Positions 1 to 8,816 are shown, counted from the stretch's first letter. The stretch is 64,000 nt of DNA from Streptomyces roseoviridis (GCF_039535235.1 NZ_BAAAWU010000001.1:124001-188000), one strand, 5' to 3'. Numbers and translations are program-made. Notes: a model not told the origin generated them from the sequence alone.

Positions 1-215
1 TACAGGGATATGCGGATGGTCGACCCGCTGGGGGCGCCGTTGACGAGGCGTCCGAGGTGGCTGAGGATCACGCCCTGCTCGGCGGTCGTGCCGTTCGGCT
101 TGTTGAAGACGACGCCGGTCTTCACGTACGTCTCGGCCTGGGCGGTGGCGGCCGGGGCACCGGCCACGAGAAGGCCGACGGTGAGGAGGGCCGCGAGGAG
201 TCTGTTCTTGATCAC
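1..215 (-). CDS. Secreted phospholipase D-like protein, N-terminal part (runs off window)
   Basis: Only the first 71 or so codons are present; the gene continues beyond the left edge. It starts with GTG at 215 and opens with a signal peptide (MIKNRLLAALL core, Ala-rich cleavage region near residue 27, ATAQA). The mature start has the sequence VFNKPNGTTAEQ and then SGSTIRISL, which resembles the first beta strand and nucleotide-proof region of actinobacterial phospholipase D-like (HKD) domains. No HKD motif falls inside the window, so the family call rests on the N-terminal pattern only. It is divergent from the GNAT gene at 334. Confidence 0.6.
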   Translation of the reverse strand, partial: MIKNRLLAALLTVGLLVAGAPAATAQAETYVKTGVVFNKPNGTTAEQGVILSHLGRLVNGAPSGSTIRISL

Positions 216-333
216 GGCCGCCACCCTACTGGCGGGCGTGGGAGCCGCCGCCGGCGTGCCGAGGGGCCCGATCCGCACGGCGGATCGGGCCGTACGGCAC
301 CGGTGCCCCACGGCTCCGTGCCACAGTGGTGGC

Positions 334-771
334 GTGATCACCATCGAGAAGCCCGGACCGGGCGACCGAGAGGCGTGGGAGGCACTGTTCCGCGCCTACA
401 TCGACTTCTACCAGCGGGTCGAGCCGCCCGCGATGTACGAGCGGGCCTGGGAGGAGTTCCTGGCGGAGTCGCGGATGCACGCGCGCGTGGCGCGGCTCGA
501 CGGCCGGATCGTGGGCATCACGCACTTCTTCGTGCACGCGAACACCACGGGGCCGGACGTCTGTTACCTCCAGGACCTGTTCACCGCCCCGGAGGTGCGG
601 GGCCGGGGCGTGGCGCGTGCGCTGATCGACGCCGTGGCCGACTGGGCGCGCGCGCAGGGGTGCGTACGGGTGTACTGGAACACCCACGAGACCAACGCGA
701 CGGCGCGACGGCTGTACGACAAGGTCGCCGAGAACCGGGGCTTCCTGCGCTATCAGATCGAGCTGGTCTGA
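334..771 (+). CDS. GNAT family N-acetyltransferase
   Basis: Protein of 145 residues from a GTG at 334, preceded by a 118-bp gap to the divergent PLD-like gene. It covers one GNAT fold: the acetyl-CoA pyrophosphate-binding motif A is VRGRGVARAL at residues 88-97, followed by the beta5/alpha4 segment VRVYWNTHETN (111-121) and ARRLYDK (124-130). GNAT enzymes transfer acetyl from acetyl-CoA to an amine; the substrate cannot be read from the sequence. The frame is open upstream to position 10, but only the part from 334 aligns with a GNAT fold and has no extra N-terminal domain. It is convergent with the lipase gene, separated by a strong hairpin. Confidence 0.88.
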   Translation: MITIEKPGPGDREAWEALFRAYIDFYQRVEPPAMYERAWEEFLAESRMHARVARLDGRIVGITHFFVHANTTGPDVCYLQDLFTAPEVRGRGVARALIDAVADWARAQGCVRVYWNTHETNATARRLYDKVAENRGFLRYQIELV

Positions 772-863
772 CGGGTGCTGCCCGATCCGCCCAGCGGGGC
801 ACGGGACTCGGCCTTCTCCGGCCCGCGGGGCCCGGGGTACGCGCGACGGCGGGGGTGAGGGAT

Positions 864-900
864 GGCGTCCCGCCCGGGGCGGGGGGCCGGGCGGGACGCC
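864..900. terminator. Bidirectional hairpin terminator
   Basis: Perfect 14-bp inverted repeat (GGCGTCCCGCCCGG at 864-877 and its complement at 887-900) with a G-rich 9-base loop. It lies between the convergent GNAT (ends 771) and lipase (ends 913) genes, so it can serve both. No U-tract, as is usual in streptomycetes. Confidence 0.75.
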
Positions 901-912
901 GGGTGGTGCTCG

Positions 913-1599
913 TCAGACGATGTGCTTCTTGACCTGCTCGTAGACCGTCTGGTCGCCCTGCAGGTCGCTGTGGCCGAGGCAGGCCGTGGTGGTGTTGACG
1001 GCGCCGGAGAGGGCCACGCTCTGCGAAGGGCTGATGATCATGTCGCACGGAGAGCGCCAGGTGGCGTAGCGGGCGGTGCCGGGCGTCTCGTCTCCGCTGT
1101 TGAGGGCGTTCAGGAATGCGGATCCGGGCCGCATCTCGACGCACGGGGCGCCCCCGCACCAACGCGCGGTGTCCGTACCGTGGTTGGGTCCCGCCAGGGA
1201 CACCCACGCGTCGACCTTGGCGGCGCCGCCGAGGTTCTTGAGGTAGTGGCGGGAGGACAGCCCTCCCATGGAGTGGGTGACGACGTCGACCCTGGATGCC
1301 CCCGTGCGGTCCAGGACCCGATCGATCTCCTCGGCGAGCCGGGCGGCGGTGGTGACGTTGGACTGGGTGGCGTCGTACGTCCACCGGTCGAGGTGGCCGG
1401 CCGGCCACCCGTCGGCGTGGAAGCGGTCGGCCATGGTCCGCCAGGTGGAGCCGTCGGAGTTCCAGCCGTGGACGAAGACGACGGGGTCGGGCCGCGGGGC
1501 CCGGTGCCGGCCGTCGGCCGCCGACGCGGCGGCGGGAAGGAGAGAGGGCAGGAGCGCGAGGAGAAGGAGGAGCGGGCTCCGCGACAGAGTTCTGATCAC
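913..1599 (-). CDS. Secreted alpha/beta-hydrolase lipase/esterase (paralogue 1)
   Basis: Protein of 228 residues from GTG at 1599, chosen because a clean Sec signal peptide (hydrophobic Leu/Ala core, AxA near residue 27) starts exactly there; the frame is open further upstream. It is a small triacylglycerol-lipase-like alpha/beta hydrolase: oxyanion segment VFVHGWN (41-47), nucleophile elbow THSMGG with Ser110, likely acid Asp186 and His210 in the ending CLGH. Four cysteines (148, 153, 185, 207) could make two disulfides, which fits export. It would hydrolyse ester bonds of lipids or small esters outside the cell. It is one of two tandem paralogues of almost equal length; the second is at 1845-2534. 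Confidence 0.88.
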   Translation of the reverse strand: MIRTLSRSPLLLLLALLPSLLPAAASAADGRHRAPRPDPVVFVHGWNSDGSTWRTMADRFHADGWPAGHLDRWTYDATQSNVTTAARLAEEIDRVLDRTGASRVDVVTHSMGGLSSRHYLKNLGGAAKVDAWVSLAGPNHGTDTARWCGGAPCVEMRPGSAFLNALNSGDETPGTARYATWRSPCDMIISPSQSVALSGAVNTTTACLGHSDLQGDQTVYEQVKKHIV

Positions 1600-1844
1600 A
1601 CGCGGTTTGTAGCGCGTCGATGACAGGGCCGGCAGGGCCCGCGGCGCTTCATCACCCGACCGGCGGCGGTGTTTCACCGCAGAAACGTGAAAGCCGTCGG
1701 AGCCCTCACGTCGCCGCGGCCCGTCCCCTGGCGGCGGACGACCCGACTCCTGTCGCGCGCGGGCTGCCGGGCCGTCGCCGCCCGCCGTCACCCGTCACCC
1801 GTCACCCGTCACCCGTCGGGAAACTCGCTGACCCGGCGGGTGGG

Positions 1845-2534
1845 TCAGGCGTCCGCGAAGTCGCGGACCTGGGTGTACGTGGTGGTGTCCGAGCCGATCG
1901 CCACGTGCCCCAGGCAGGCCGTGCGGGTGTTCGTGGCGCCGCTCAGGGCGACGCTGGAGTCGGGATTGATGACGGTGTCGCAGGGGGACCACCAGGTGCC
2001 GTAGCGCGGGGCCCCGGGGGTTTCGTCGCCGGAGTTCAGGGCGGTGAGGAAGGCGGAACCGATGCGCATCTCGTGGCAGGAGACGTCGTCGCACCCGTTG
2101 GCCCAGTCGGTGCCGTGGTTCGGACCGGCCAGCGACACCCAGGCGTCGATCTTGCCGCTGCCGCCCAGGTTCTTGGCGTAGTGGCGGCTCGAAAGTCCGC
2201 CCATGGAGTGGGTGATGACGTCGACCTCGGACGCGCCCGTGGCCGCGAGCAGACGGTCCACCTCGGCGGCCAGTTGCCGGGCGGTGGTGGCGTTGGACTG
2301 ACGCCAGTCGTACGACCACTGGTGCAGGTGGGAGGACGGCCAGCCGTCGGCCCGGAAGTTGCCGGCCATGGTGTTCCAGTAGGAGCCGGACGAGTTGTAG
2401 CCGTGCACGAACAGGACGGGATGGCTGGACGGGCCGTAGGCCGCTGTGCCGGCGGCTTGGACCGGGGCGGGGGCGGACACGAACGCGAACGCCGTCAGAG
2501 CGCTCGCGGCGGCGGAGAGCACGTACTTCTTCAA
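1845..2534 (-). CDS. Secreted alpha/beta-hydrolase lipase/esterase (paralogue 2)
   Basis: Protein of 229 residues. The start is a TTG at 2534 with GAGG six bases upstream; it opens with MKKYVLSAAA, a typical signal peptide ending VQAAG near residue 28. Longer in-frame starts lack a ribosome site and would put charged residues before the signal peptide. Catalytic features match the neighbour at the same positions: VLFVHGYN, THSMGG with Ser110, ending CLGH with His210, and the conserved WVSLAGPNHGTD strip. The Ser, Asp and His spacing and cysteine pairs are conserved, so both copies look active. The 245-bp gap between the copies and the absence of a shared transcript signal leave open whether they are co-transcribed. 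Confidence 0.88.
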   Translation of the reverse strand: MKKYVLSAAASALTAFAFVSAPAPVQAAGTAAYGPSSHPVLFVHGYNSSGSYWNTMAGNFRADGWPSSHLHQWSYDWRQSNATTARQLAAEVDRLLAATGASEVDVITHSMGGLSSRHYAKNLGGSGKIDAWVSLAGPNHGTDWANGCDDVSCHEMRIGSAFLTALNSGDETPGAPRYGTWWSPCDTVINPDSSVALSGATNTRTACLGHVAIGSDTTTYTQVRDFADA

Positions 2535-2711
2535 CGCACACCTCGGGAAGGGGGTCGGCTCTGTGGGGGGAGGCCGCCAGGAGGCTACTCCCCGGTTGGG
2601 CCGCTCGGTCAAGAGCCGTGCGGGGACCGATACACGTCCTTGACCTGCAGTTTCGCTCCTCCTCGTAGCGATTCGGATGGGTCGTCGGGGCCCCGTGGTC
2701 GGCTCTGCCGG

Positions 2712-3308
2712 TCAGGTCTGTTCGGCACCCGGTCGGCGCATGCCGGGCAGGTGCACCACGAGGAGCGTGAAGGCGGCCAGCGCGACGTTGCGGGCGGCGG
2801 CGTCCAGGCCGTTCCAGTCGGACGACTGCCACATGGCGAACCACTCGCCGCCGATCGCGAGGAAACCCAGCCCGAAGAGCAGCAGCACCATCACCAGCCC
2901 CACCGTGCTCGCCGCGCGGGCGCGGGCGTACGCGTGGCGGCGCAGCCCCGCGATCCAGAACCACGTGGCGGCGAGGAGGACCGCCGCGGCCAGCGTCTCC
3001 CAGACGATGATGGTGACGTAGGCGGCGTTCTGGAGGGCGGGGGATTCGACCGCACGCCACATCAGGTCGGGGTCCTTGAACGTGGTGTCCATGCTCAGGA
3101 CGTGCTGGACGAACTGCTGGTTGGTGCCGAAGTCGGTGATGTTCCCGAAGGCGACCAGGGTCATGTAGAGCGCGACGGTCGCCGTCAGGGCGGTCGCCGC
3201 GACGGGCGGCGCGCCGAGCCGCGAGAGCCAGGTCGGCCGGGTGGCCGGGGCGGCTTCCGGAGTACGGGCGCCGGAGTCGGTGCCGGCCGGCCGGTGGGCT
3301 TGTGCCAT
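2712..3308 (-). CDS. DUF2165 family integral membrane protein
   Basis: Protein of 198 residues from ATG 3308 (GGGAGG nine bases upstream). After a polar N-terminus of about 30 residues it has four membrane segments (about 34-54, 95-115, 130-152, 170-187). The pattern VALYMTLVAFGNITDFGTNQ and later FVQHVLSMD is the hallmark of the DUF2165 family of small predicted membrane proteins with no established biochemical function. It is divergent from the YbdK-type ligase at 3551 with about 240 bp between starts. The frame is open farther upstream, but the ribosome site fixes the start used here. Confidence 0.8.
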   Translation of the reverse strand: MAQAHRPAGTDSGARTPEAAPATRPTWLSRLGAPPVAATALTATVALYMTLVAFGNITDFGTNQQFVQHVLSMDTTFKDPDLMWRAVESPALQNAAYVTIIVWETLAAAVLLAATWFWIAGLRRHAYARARAASTVGLVMVLLLFGLGFLAIGGEWFAMWQSSDWNGLDAAARNVALAAFTLLVVHLPGMRRPGAEQT

Positions 3309-3550
3309 GGAATGTGACCTCCCTCGTCGTCCCGCGGACGCCTGGACCGCGGGTCGTACCCTCCCTTCCCCGGTTGCGGGGCCGCCAGCCGTCCCGCCGC
3401 GCACGGGCCCTCCGGACGGGAGGAAGGCGGCACGGCGCACCCGCCGTCCGCCGGGCCGGGCGTGCCCGCAGAGGGCGGCAGGGCCCGGTCCCCTTGCGGT
3501 TCCTGCACCCGGCTGGGGCCTTCTGGCCGGTGATCACTGTGGGTGACATC

Positions 3551-4756
3551 ATGCTCACCATGACGAGTACAGGGCACGCAGCAGCCGACTCGCAACAGGG
3601 CCCGACGGAGGGTCAGGACCGAGATCACCGCACCGCGAGGGCGACCGTCCCCCTCACGATGGGAGTCGAGGAGGAGTACCTCCTCGTCGACCCGGTCTCT
3701 CGCGCCGTCGCCCCCGAGGCGGAGAAAGTGCTGGCCGAGGCAGTCGGCGAGCTCGGCGACCAGATCACCCCGGAGATCACCCGCTACCAGATAGAAGCCC
3801 GCTCCGCACCGCACACCAGCCTCGCCGAGCTGGGCGAGCAGGTCCGGTCCACCCGTACCGCGCTCGCCCGCGTCGCCGCGCGCCAGGGGCTGCGGATCGT
3901 CTCCAGCGGGACCCCCGTGTTCGGCCAGGCCGCCCCGACGCCCCTGAGCCCGGGCGCCCGTTACGCCCGCAGCGCCGAGCGGTTCGGTGCCCTGGACGAC
4001 GAACAGAGCGCCTGCGCCTGCCACGTCCACATCGGCGTCCCGGGACTGTCCGAGGCGTTGCGGGTCAGCAACCATCTGCGCCCCTGGATTCCGGCCCTCA
4101 TCGCCCTCACGGCCAACTCGCCCTATTGGGCGGGGCAGGACACCGGGCACGCCAGCTGGCGTACGACGACGTGGGGAAGATGGCCGGTCGCCGGGCCACC
4201 GCCGTACTTCGAATCCGCCGGCCACTTCGAGGACCTCGTCGGCGGCTTCCTCGCCACGGGGGTCCTCATGGACCGGGGCGGCCTCTACTGGGACATCAGG
4301 CCCTCGCACCACCTGCCGACGCTCGAGTTCCGGATGGCTGACGCGACCACCACCGCCGACGAGACCGTGCTGCTCGCCGGTCTCGTCAGGGCGATGGTCG
4401 CCACGGCCCTGCGCGCCGTCGAGGCCGGTGAGCCGGCACCGCGGCCCGCGTCGGAGCTGTTGCGGGCCGCCTGTTGGCGCGCGGCCCGCGTCGGTCTCGC
4501 CGGAGAGGGCATCGACGTGCGCACGGGCCGCCTCGCTCCCGGCACCGCGATGATCGGCCGGCTGCTGGCCTGGGTGGGGCCCGCGCTGCTCGAACACGGT
4601 GACACGGAGCTCGTGCACGCCCTGTGGACCCGCGTGGAGACCGCGGGCACCGGAGCGGATCGGCAACGCGCCGCCTACCGGCACCGGGCCGAACTCGCCG
4701 ACGTGGTCGACCATCTGATCACCGCCACGGCCCCGCTCCCGGGCGAACGCCGCTGA
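3551..4756 (+). CDS. YbdK-family carboxylate-amine ligase (glutamate-cysteine ligase type 2 fold), copy 1
   Basis: Protein of 401 residues from ATG 3551 (ATG 3560 is an alternative). After a polar N-terminal tail of some 35 residues comes the family signature GVEEEYLLVD, then the metal/ATP site strip CACHVHIGVP and LTANSPYWAGQDTGH, and YWDIRPSHHLPTLEFRMAD. Enzymes of this fold form an amide bond between a carboxylate (such as glutamate) and an amine with ATP; in YbdK homologues the natural substrate is usually unproven. Streptomycetes use mycothiol rather than glutathione, so true GshA function is unlikely. A second family member lies 11 kb away at 15055-16158. The SpoIIE gene downstream is convergent. 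Confidence 0.88.
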   Translation: MLTMTSTGHAAADSQQGPTEGQDRDHRTARATVPLTMGVEEEYLLVDPVSRAVAPEAEKVLAEAVGELGDQITPEITRYQIEARSAPHTSLAELGEQVRSTRTALARVAARQGLRIVSSGTPVFGQAAPTPLSPGARYARSAERFGALDDEQSACACHVHIGVPGLSEALRVSNHLRPWIPALIALTANSPYWAGQDTGHASWRTTTWGRWPVAGPPPYFESAGHFEDLVGGFLATGVLMDRGGLYWDIRPSHHLPTLEFRMADATTTADETVLLAGLVRAMVATALRAVEAGEPAPRPASELLRAACWRAARVGLAGEGIDVRTGRLAPGTAMIGRLLAWVGPALLEHGDTELVHALWTRVETAGTGADRQRAAYRHRAELADVVDHLITATAPLPGERR

Positions 4757-4879
4757 CGGCTGGACACGGCGCTTCCCGGAGCCTCCCGAGGGCGAGTCCC
4801 GCAGCCCTCGGTCGTGGCGCTCCTCCGGTTCGGAAGGTCGCTGCCCAGCGGACCGCACGGCGCGTGCGCGAGAGGGAGT

Positions 4880-6214
4880 TCAGCGGGCAGCACGCCGTGC
4901 GGCCGCAGCACCGTCCTCCTGCTTCAGGGGAGTTCGTGCCGCGAGGAGGGCCACGTCGTCGGTGTGGTCGTGGGTCATGCCGGTGAGCAGTTCGTCGCAG
5001 AAGGTGTCGAGGTCTTCCCGCGCGAGGGCGGCCGCGTGCTGGCGCAAGCGGGTCATGCCGTGGGTGAGGTCCTCGCCGCGGCGTTCGGTGAGCCCGTCGG
5101 TGTACATGAGCACGGTGGAGTTCGGGGGCAGGGTCTCGGTGGCGTGGTGGCGTGGCAGGTCCGGGTCGACGCCGAGGAGGAGCCCGCGGCCGCCCTGCAG
5201 GTAGTGCGTGTCCCCTTCATGGGTGACCAGCAGCGGCGGCGGATGCCCGGCGCTGGAGTACGTAATCGTCCAGTTCCCCGCGTCGTCCTGGTCGAGCAGA
5301 CCGTAGAGGCACGTGGCGGTGGCGTGGGGATAGAGCGCGTGGTGCGCGAGGTCGAGGCGGCGCAGGATGTGGCCCGGGGGTTCTTGCCGGTCGCATCCGA
5401 TGCCGCGGAGCATGTTGCGCAGCTGGCTCATGGTGATGGCGGCGCGGAGGTCGTGGCCGGTCACATCGCCCATGATCATGGTGGTGCTGCCGTTGGGCAG
5501 GGTGAAGCTGTCGTACCAGTCGCCGCCGACTTCGGCGGTGGTGGCGGCGGGTGCGTAGCGGGCGGCGAGCCGGAGCGGTCCGGTGCGGGGAAGGGTGGGC
5601 AGGAGCGAGCGCTGGAGGCGTTCGGCAATGTGCTGCGTCTCGCGGTGCATCCGGGCGTTGTCCACGCCGAGGGCGACGCGGTGGGTCAGGTCCTCCACCA
5701 TGGCGAGGTCGTCGGTGGTGAGCGGGGCACGATCGGCGGAGCGGCCGATGGTCAGTGCACCGAGGACCTGTCGGCGGGCGCGTACGGGGGCGACCACGGC
5801 GGTGTCGGTGCCCAGTTGCTGGAACATCTCGAGCTGTCGGGCGTGCAGGGGATCGGCCGCCTCGTCGGGGCTGGGGATGTCGTCCGAGGTCAGCAGCAGG
5901 GGGCCGGCGCCGACGAGCACCCGGGACAGCGGGCCGACGGGGTGTTCCGGCACGTCGGGCAGCAGCCCGGTGAGGCCGCCGACCGGCAGTCGGCCGGGAT
6001 CGCGGTGGACGACGCTGACCCGGCGGGGGCGCCCGTTCTCGTCGAGCAGGTCGACCGCGCACCAGTCGGCCAGCTGGGGGACCAGGATGCGGCACACCCG
6101 GCGTACGGCGGCATGGGAGTCGAGCGTGCTGGTCATGGCGGTCGTGGTCTCCGCCAGGAGCGTCAGGCGGTCGAGGGCCCGCTGCACCACCTGGTCCACA
6201 TCAAAATCTTCCAT
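4880..6214 (-). CDS. GAF - SpoIIE (PP2C-type) protein phosphatase
   Basis: Protein of 444 residues from ATG 6214 with GGTGAGG just upstream. A GAF-like sensor domain (about 30-185) is followed by a short helical linker (186-205) and a SpoIIE/RsbU PP2C domain (about 210-430). Metal-binding motifs are intact: VGGDWYD (229-235), MGDVTGHDLRAA (248-259), YTDGLTERRGED late in the domain and TDDVALL at the end. Such phosphatases dephosphorylate anti-sigma-factor antagonists of the STAS type in partner-switch cascades, in the cytoplasm. No membrane segment is visible. No antagonist or anti-sigma gene is adjacent; candidates in the window are the STAS protein at 36765 and the HATPase at 62760. Confidence 0.92.
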   Translation of the reverse strand: MEDFDVDQVVQRALDRLTLLAETTTAMTSTLDSHAAVRRVCRILVPQLADWCAVDLLDENGRPRRVSVVHRDPGRLPVGGLTGLLPDVPEHPVGPLSRVLVGAGPLLLTSDDIPSPDEAADPLHARQLEMFQQLGTDTAVVAPVRARRQVLGALTIGRSADRAPLTTDDLAMVEDLTHRVALGVDNARMHRETQHIAERLQRSLLPTLPRTGPLRLAARYAPAATTAEVGGDWYDSFTLPNGSTTMIMGDVTGHDLRAAITMSQLRNMLRGIGCDRQEPPGHILRRLDLAHHALYPHATATCLYGLLDQDDAGNWTITYSSAGHPPPLLVTHEGDTHYLQGGRGLLLGVDPDLPRHHATETLPPNSTVLMYTDGLTERRGEDLTHGMTRLRQHAAALAREDLDTFCDELLTGMTHDHTDDVALLAARTPLKQEDGAAAARRAAR

Positions 6215-6459
6215 GCCTCACCTTTCCACCAGGCCGAGACCCACCGGAGCCGGCGGGCTACGGCTACGCCTTCCCCCCGGGGCCCCGCGCATCTCACTCG
6301 CCCCGGTGGCGTCGACGCGGTACGCCCGCACGCCCCGTCCCCGGAGGGAGCGCCTCCCCGGCGGCCGCGCATCGGCGACGCCACCTGCGACACCGTCGCC
6401 GTCCGGACCGCACCGCGGCCCGCGCACCCGAACAGAGCCGTCCCTCCCACCGTGGGATC

Positions 6460-6492
6460 CTCCCCGTCCCGCCCGGAGGGCGGGACGGGGAG
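6460..6492. terminator. Hairpin terminator for the APC permease gene
   Basis: Perfect 15-bp inverted repeat (CTCCCCGTCCCGCCC at 6460-6474, complement at 6478-6492) with a three-base loop, starting 11 bp past the permease stop on the minus strand. Confidence 0.75.
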
Positions 6493-6502
6493 CCCGGGCT
6501 GT

Positions 6503-7843
6503 TCAGACGACGCTCGCGTCGCCGCGCTTCCTCCGGCTCCTCACGGCGGCCGCCGCGAGGACCGCGCCGACCGCGATCACCAGGAGGCCGCGCACCCACA
6601 CCAGTGCCTCGATCTGCGTCGCGAGCACGACGCAGGAGACCAGGCCGAGGACGGGGAGCGCGGCCGGAGCCCGGAAGTGGTCGGTGTCGCCGGAGTCGCC
6701 GCGCAGGACGAGGACCGCGGCGTTGACGATGAAGAACACCACGAGGAGCAACAGGACGAGCGTGGAGGCCAGCTGGTCGACGCTTCCGGTCAGCGCGAGG
6801 AGCATCGCCAGCCCGGTGGTGGCCGCGATCGCCGCCCACGGCGTGCGGCGGCCGGGCAGCACCTTGGTCAGTGCGGACGGCAGCAGCCCTTCGCGTGCCA
6901 TGCCGTAGGCGAGGCGGGACGACATGATGCCGGTGAGCAGCGCGCCGTTGGCGACGGCGACGAGGGCGACGGCGCTGAAGAGCCACGTCGGCACTCCGCC
7001 GGCCGCCTTGACGACTTCGAGCAGCGGGCCGCTCGACCCCGCGAGCGTGTCGGTCGGCACGGCGACGGAGGCGGCGATCCCGACGAGGACGTACACGGCA
7101 CCAGCCGTCGCGAGCGCGCCGAACAGCGCTCGCGGGTAGGAGCGGCGTGGGTTCTGGGTCTCCTCGGCGACGTTCACCGAGGTCTCGAAGCCGACGAAGG
7201 AGTAGTACGCCAGCACGGAACCGCTCAGCACCGCCGCGGCGGCGCCCTTCTCCGGGGTGCCGAGCTGGGTGAGCCGGCTCGTGTCGCCCTCGCCGCGCGC
7301 CAGCAGCCAGATGCCGAGGCCCACGATGACGGCGAGGCCGCCGACCTCGATGACGGTGGCGACGACGTTCGCACGGGTCGATTCCTTGATGCCCCTGGCG
7401 TTGACCAGCGCGAGCGCGACGAGGAAGACCACGGCGACCAGCCCGACGGGCAGGGTGACGAACGCCGAGAGGTAGGCGCCGCCGAAGCCCCGGGCGAGTG
7501 CCGCGACGGAGACGATTCCCGCGGCGAGCATGCAGAACCCGGCGACGAAGCCGACGGCCGGGCCGAACGCCCGTGTGGCGTAGTGGGAGGCTCCACCGGC
7601 CCTCGGGTACTTGGTCGCCAGCTCGGCGTAGGAGGCGGCGGTCAGCAGGGCCAGCAGGAGGGCGACGACGAGGGGCACCCACACGGCGCCGCCGGAGTCG
7701 GCGGCGATCTGGCCGACCAGGACGTAGACGCCGGCGCCGAGGACGTCTCCCAGGATGAAGAAGTAGAGCAGGGGGGTGGTGAGGGCGCGCTTGAGGGAAG
7801 GCTCGGTCACGGCCGTGGGGGGTGCGGTTCTACCTGTCGACAT
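6503..7843 (-). CDS. APC-superfamily amino acid permease
   Basis: Protein of 446 residues from ATG 7843; the long upstream extension of the frame has no ribosome site and no membrane character. It is almost wholly hydrophobic with about 12 predicted membrane segments. The first segment carries the APC signature LGDVLGAGVYVLVGQIAA, where the glycines line the substrate site of TM1. Further conserved strips are YAELATKYPRAGGASHYATRAFG and FVGFETSVNVAEETQNPRRSYP. The likely role is proton-coupled uptake of a cationic or neutral amino acid at the cytoplasmic membrane; the exact substrate is not readable. It ends in an Arg-rich cytoplasmic tail. It appears monocistronic. Confidence 0.9.
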   Translation of the reverse strand: MSTGRTAPPTAVTEPSLKRALTTPLLYFFILGDVLGAGVYVLVGQIAADSGGAVWVPLVVALLLALLTAASYAELATKYPRAGGASHYATRAFGPAVGFVAGFCMLAAGIVSVAALARGFGGAYLSAFVTLPVGLVAVVFLVALALVNARGIKESTRANVVATVIEVGGLAVIVGLGIWLLARGEGDTSRLTQLGTPEKGAAAAVLSGSVLAYYSFVGFETSVNVAEETQNPRRSYPRALFGALATAGAVYVLVGIAASVAVPTDTLAGSSGPLLEVVKAAGGVPTWLFSAVALVAVANGALLTGIMSSRLAYGMAREGLLPSALTKVLPGRRTPWAAIAATTGLAMLLALTGSVDQLASTLVLLLLVVFFIVNAAVLVLRGDSGDTDHFRAPAALPVLGLVSCVVLATQIEALVWVRGLLVIAVGAVLAAAAVRSRRKRGDASVV

Positions 7844-8019
7844 GTCGACTCGTATCCCCTGGATGGCGAGGTGCACACCTCCCGCCGGCGACAGGCCGCG
7901 GGCGACAGGAGCGGCCGTCCCCGGCCCGTGGCCTGCGCCGGACGCCTCACCGCTCCCGGCCTCAGGGGCCGACGGTGACCCCACGGGCGCCGAGGCGACC
8001 TGTCCGTGAGCCGGGGTGG

Positions 8020-8042
8020 CCGGCGCCCGGCACGGGCGCCGG
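8020..8042. terminator. GC hairpin in the permease/monooxygenase intergenic region
   Basis: Perfect 9-bp inverted repeat (CCGGCGCCC at 8020-8028, complement at 8034-8042) just upstream of the promoter-like sequence at 8048. It could insulate the next gene from read-through, or be an mRNA-level structure only. Confidence 0.4.
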
Positions 8043-8047
8043 GGCCC

Positions 8048-8074
8048 TTGGCGCGCGAGGCGGGTGCGTATAGT
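8048..8074 (+). promoter_or_regulatory. Putative sigma-70-type promoter
   Basis: TTGGCG at 8048-8053 and TATAGT at 8069-8074, spaced 15 bases, some 35 bp upstream of the TTG start at 8110. The -10 box is unusually AT-rich for this DNA; the spacer is shorter than the usual 17. Confidence 0.45.
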
Positions 8075-8109
8075 ACGCCGGGGCGCGGCGAGATCACGAG
8101 GAGCCTGTC

Positions 8110-8682
8110 TTGACCGCGGTCAGCCTTGAGCACGCCACCGTCCCCGCCGACACCGGCGAGGTCACCCTCCTGATAGCCCGCCGGGTGGACCCCGGCCACG
8201 AAGCGGCCTTCGAGCGGTGGGCCAAGGGGATCCTCGACACCGCGGCCGCCTTCCCCGGGCACCTCGGATACGGACTCTTCCGCTCCTCCGGCGGGGACGC
8301 GCCCTGGTTCCTCGTCCACCGCTTCCGGGACGCCGAGGCCTGCCGGCGGTGGCAGGATTCACCCGAACGGGCCGCCTGGTTCGCCGACTGCGACGGCCAC
8401 CACCACACCGAGATCGCCCGGCGCACGCTGACCGGCATGGAGACCTGGTTCGCCAAGCCCGGCTCCACCAGGCCCGCGCCGCCGCGCTGGAAGATGGCCA
8501 TCAGCGCCACCCTCGCCATCTACCCCATCTCGGTCCTCGGCAGCCTCTTCCTCCTCCCCCACCTCACCGCACTCCCCACCCTGCTGAGCAGCGCCGTGGT
8601 GGCCTGCGTCTTCAACGTCCTCATGACGTACGTGGCGATGCCCGCGGTCAGCAGACTCCTTCGCGGCTGGCTCACCCCGTAG
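8110..8682 (+). CDS. Antibiotic-biosynthesis-monooxygenase-fold protein with C-terminal membrane anchor
   Basis: Protein of 190 residues from TTG 8110, with AGGAG seven bases upstream. Residues about 18-105 form an ABM-type dimeric alpha/beta barrel half (VTLLIARRVDPGHEAAFERW, then GHLGYGLFR and WFLVHRF). Residues about 128-185 hold two hydrophobic segments containing the conserved strip KMAISATLAIYPISVLG. This architecture, ABM followed by two TM helices, is known in actinobacteria, but its reaction is unproven; the fold often acts on small aromatic or haem-like substrates. A perfect 12-bp palindrome overlaps the start codon. Confidence 0.82.
   Translation: MTAVSLEHATVPADTGEVTLLIARRVDPGHEAAFERWAKGILDTAAAFPGHLGYGLFRSSGGDAPWFLVHRFRDAEACRRWQDSPERAAWFADCDGHHHTEIARRTLTGMETWFAKPGSTRPAPPRWKMAISATLAIYPISVLGSLFLLPHLTALPTLLSSAVVACVFNVLMTYVAMPAVSRLLRGWLTP
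8111..8122. promoter_or_regulatory. Palindrome overlapping the start codon
   Basis: TGACCGCGGTCA is a perfect 12-bp palindrome beginning one base inside the TTG start at 8110. It may be a repressor site or only codon coincidence, since it encodes Thr-Ala-Val. Confidence 0.3.
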
Positions 8683-8816
8683 CGGCGGCGCACAGCGGCA
8701 GCCGGTCGCCGTCGTCCATGGAGTCGCGGTGCCGGTCGGTCGGCGCCGCCGGGGGCTCCCGACGGCCGGGGCGGGCTCGCAGCCATACGAGGGTGCGCGG
8801 CGGGTAGGCGCGGGTC

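Noticed and set aside
1620..3317. Long plus-strand open frame antisense to the lipases and DUF2165 gene
   Set aside because: Composition is Gly/Arg/Val-rich with poor third-position bias, as expected for an antisense shadow of GC-rich genes; no ribosome site or domain.
4814..7978. 1054-codon plus-strand frame across the SpoIIE and permease genes
   Set aside because: It is the reverse-complement shadow of two well-supported minus-strand genes and has no recognisable domain.
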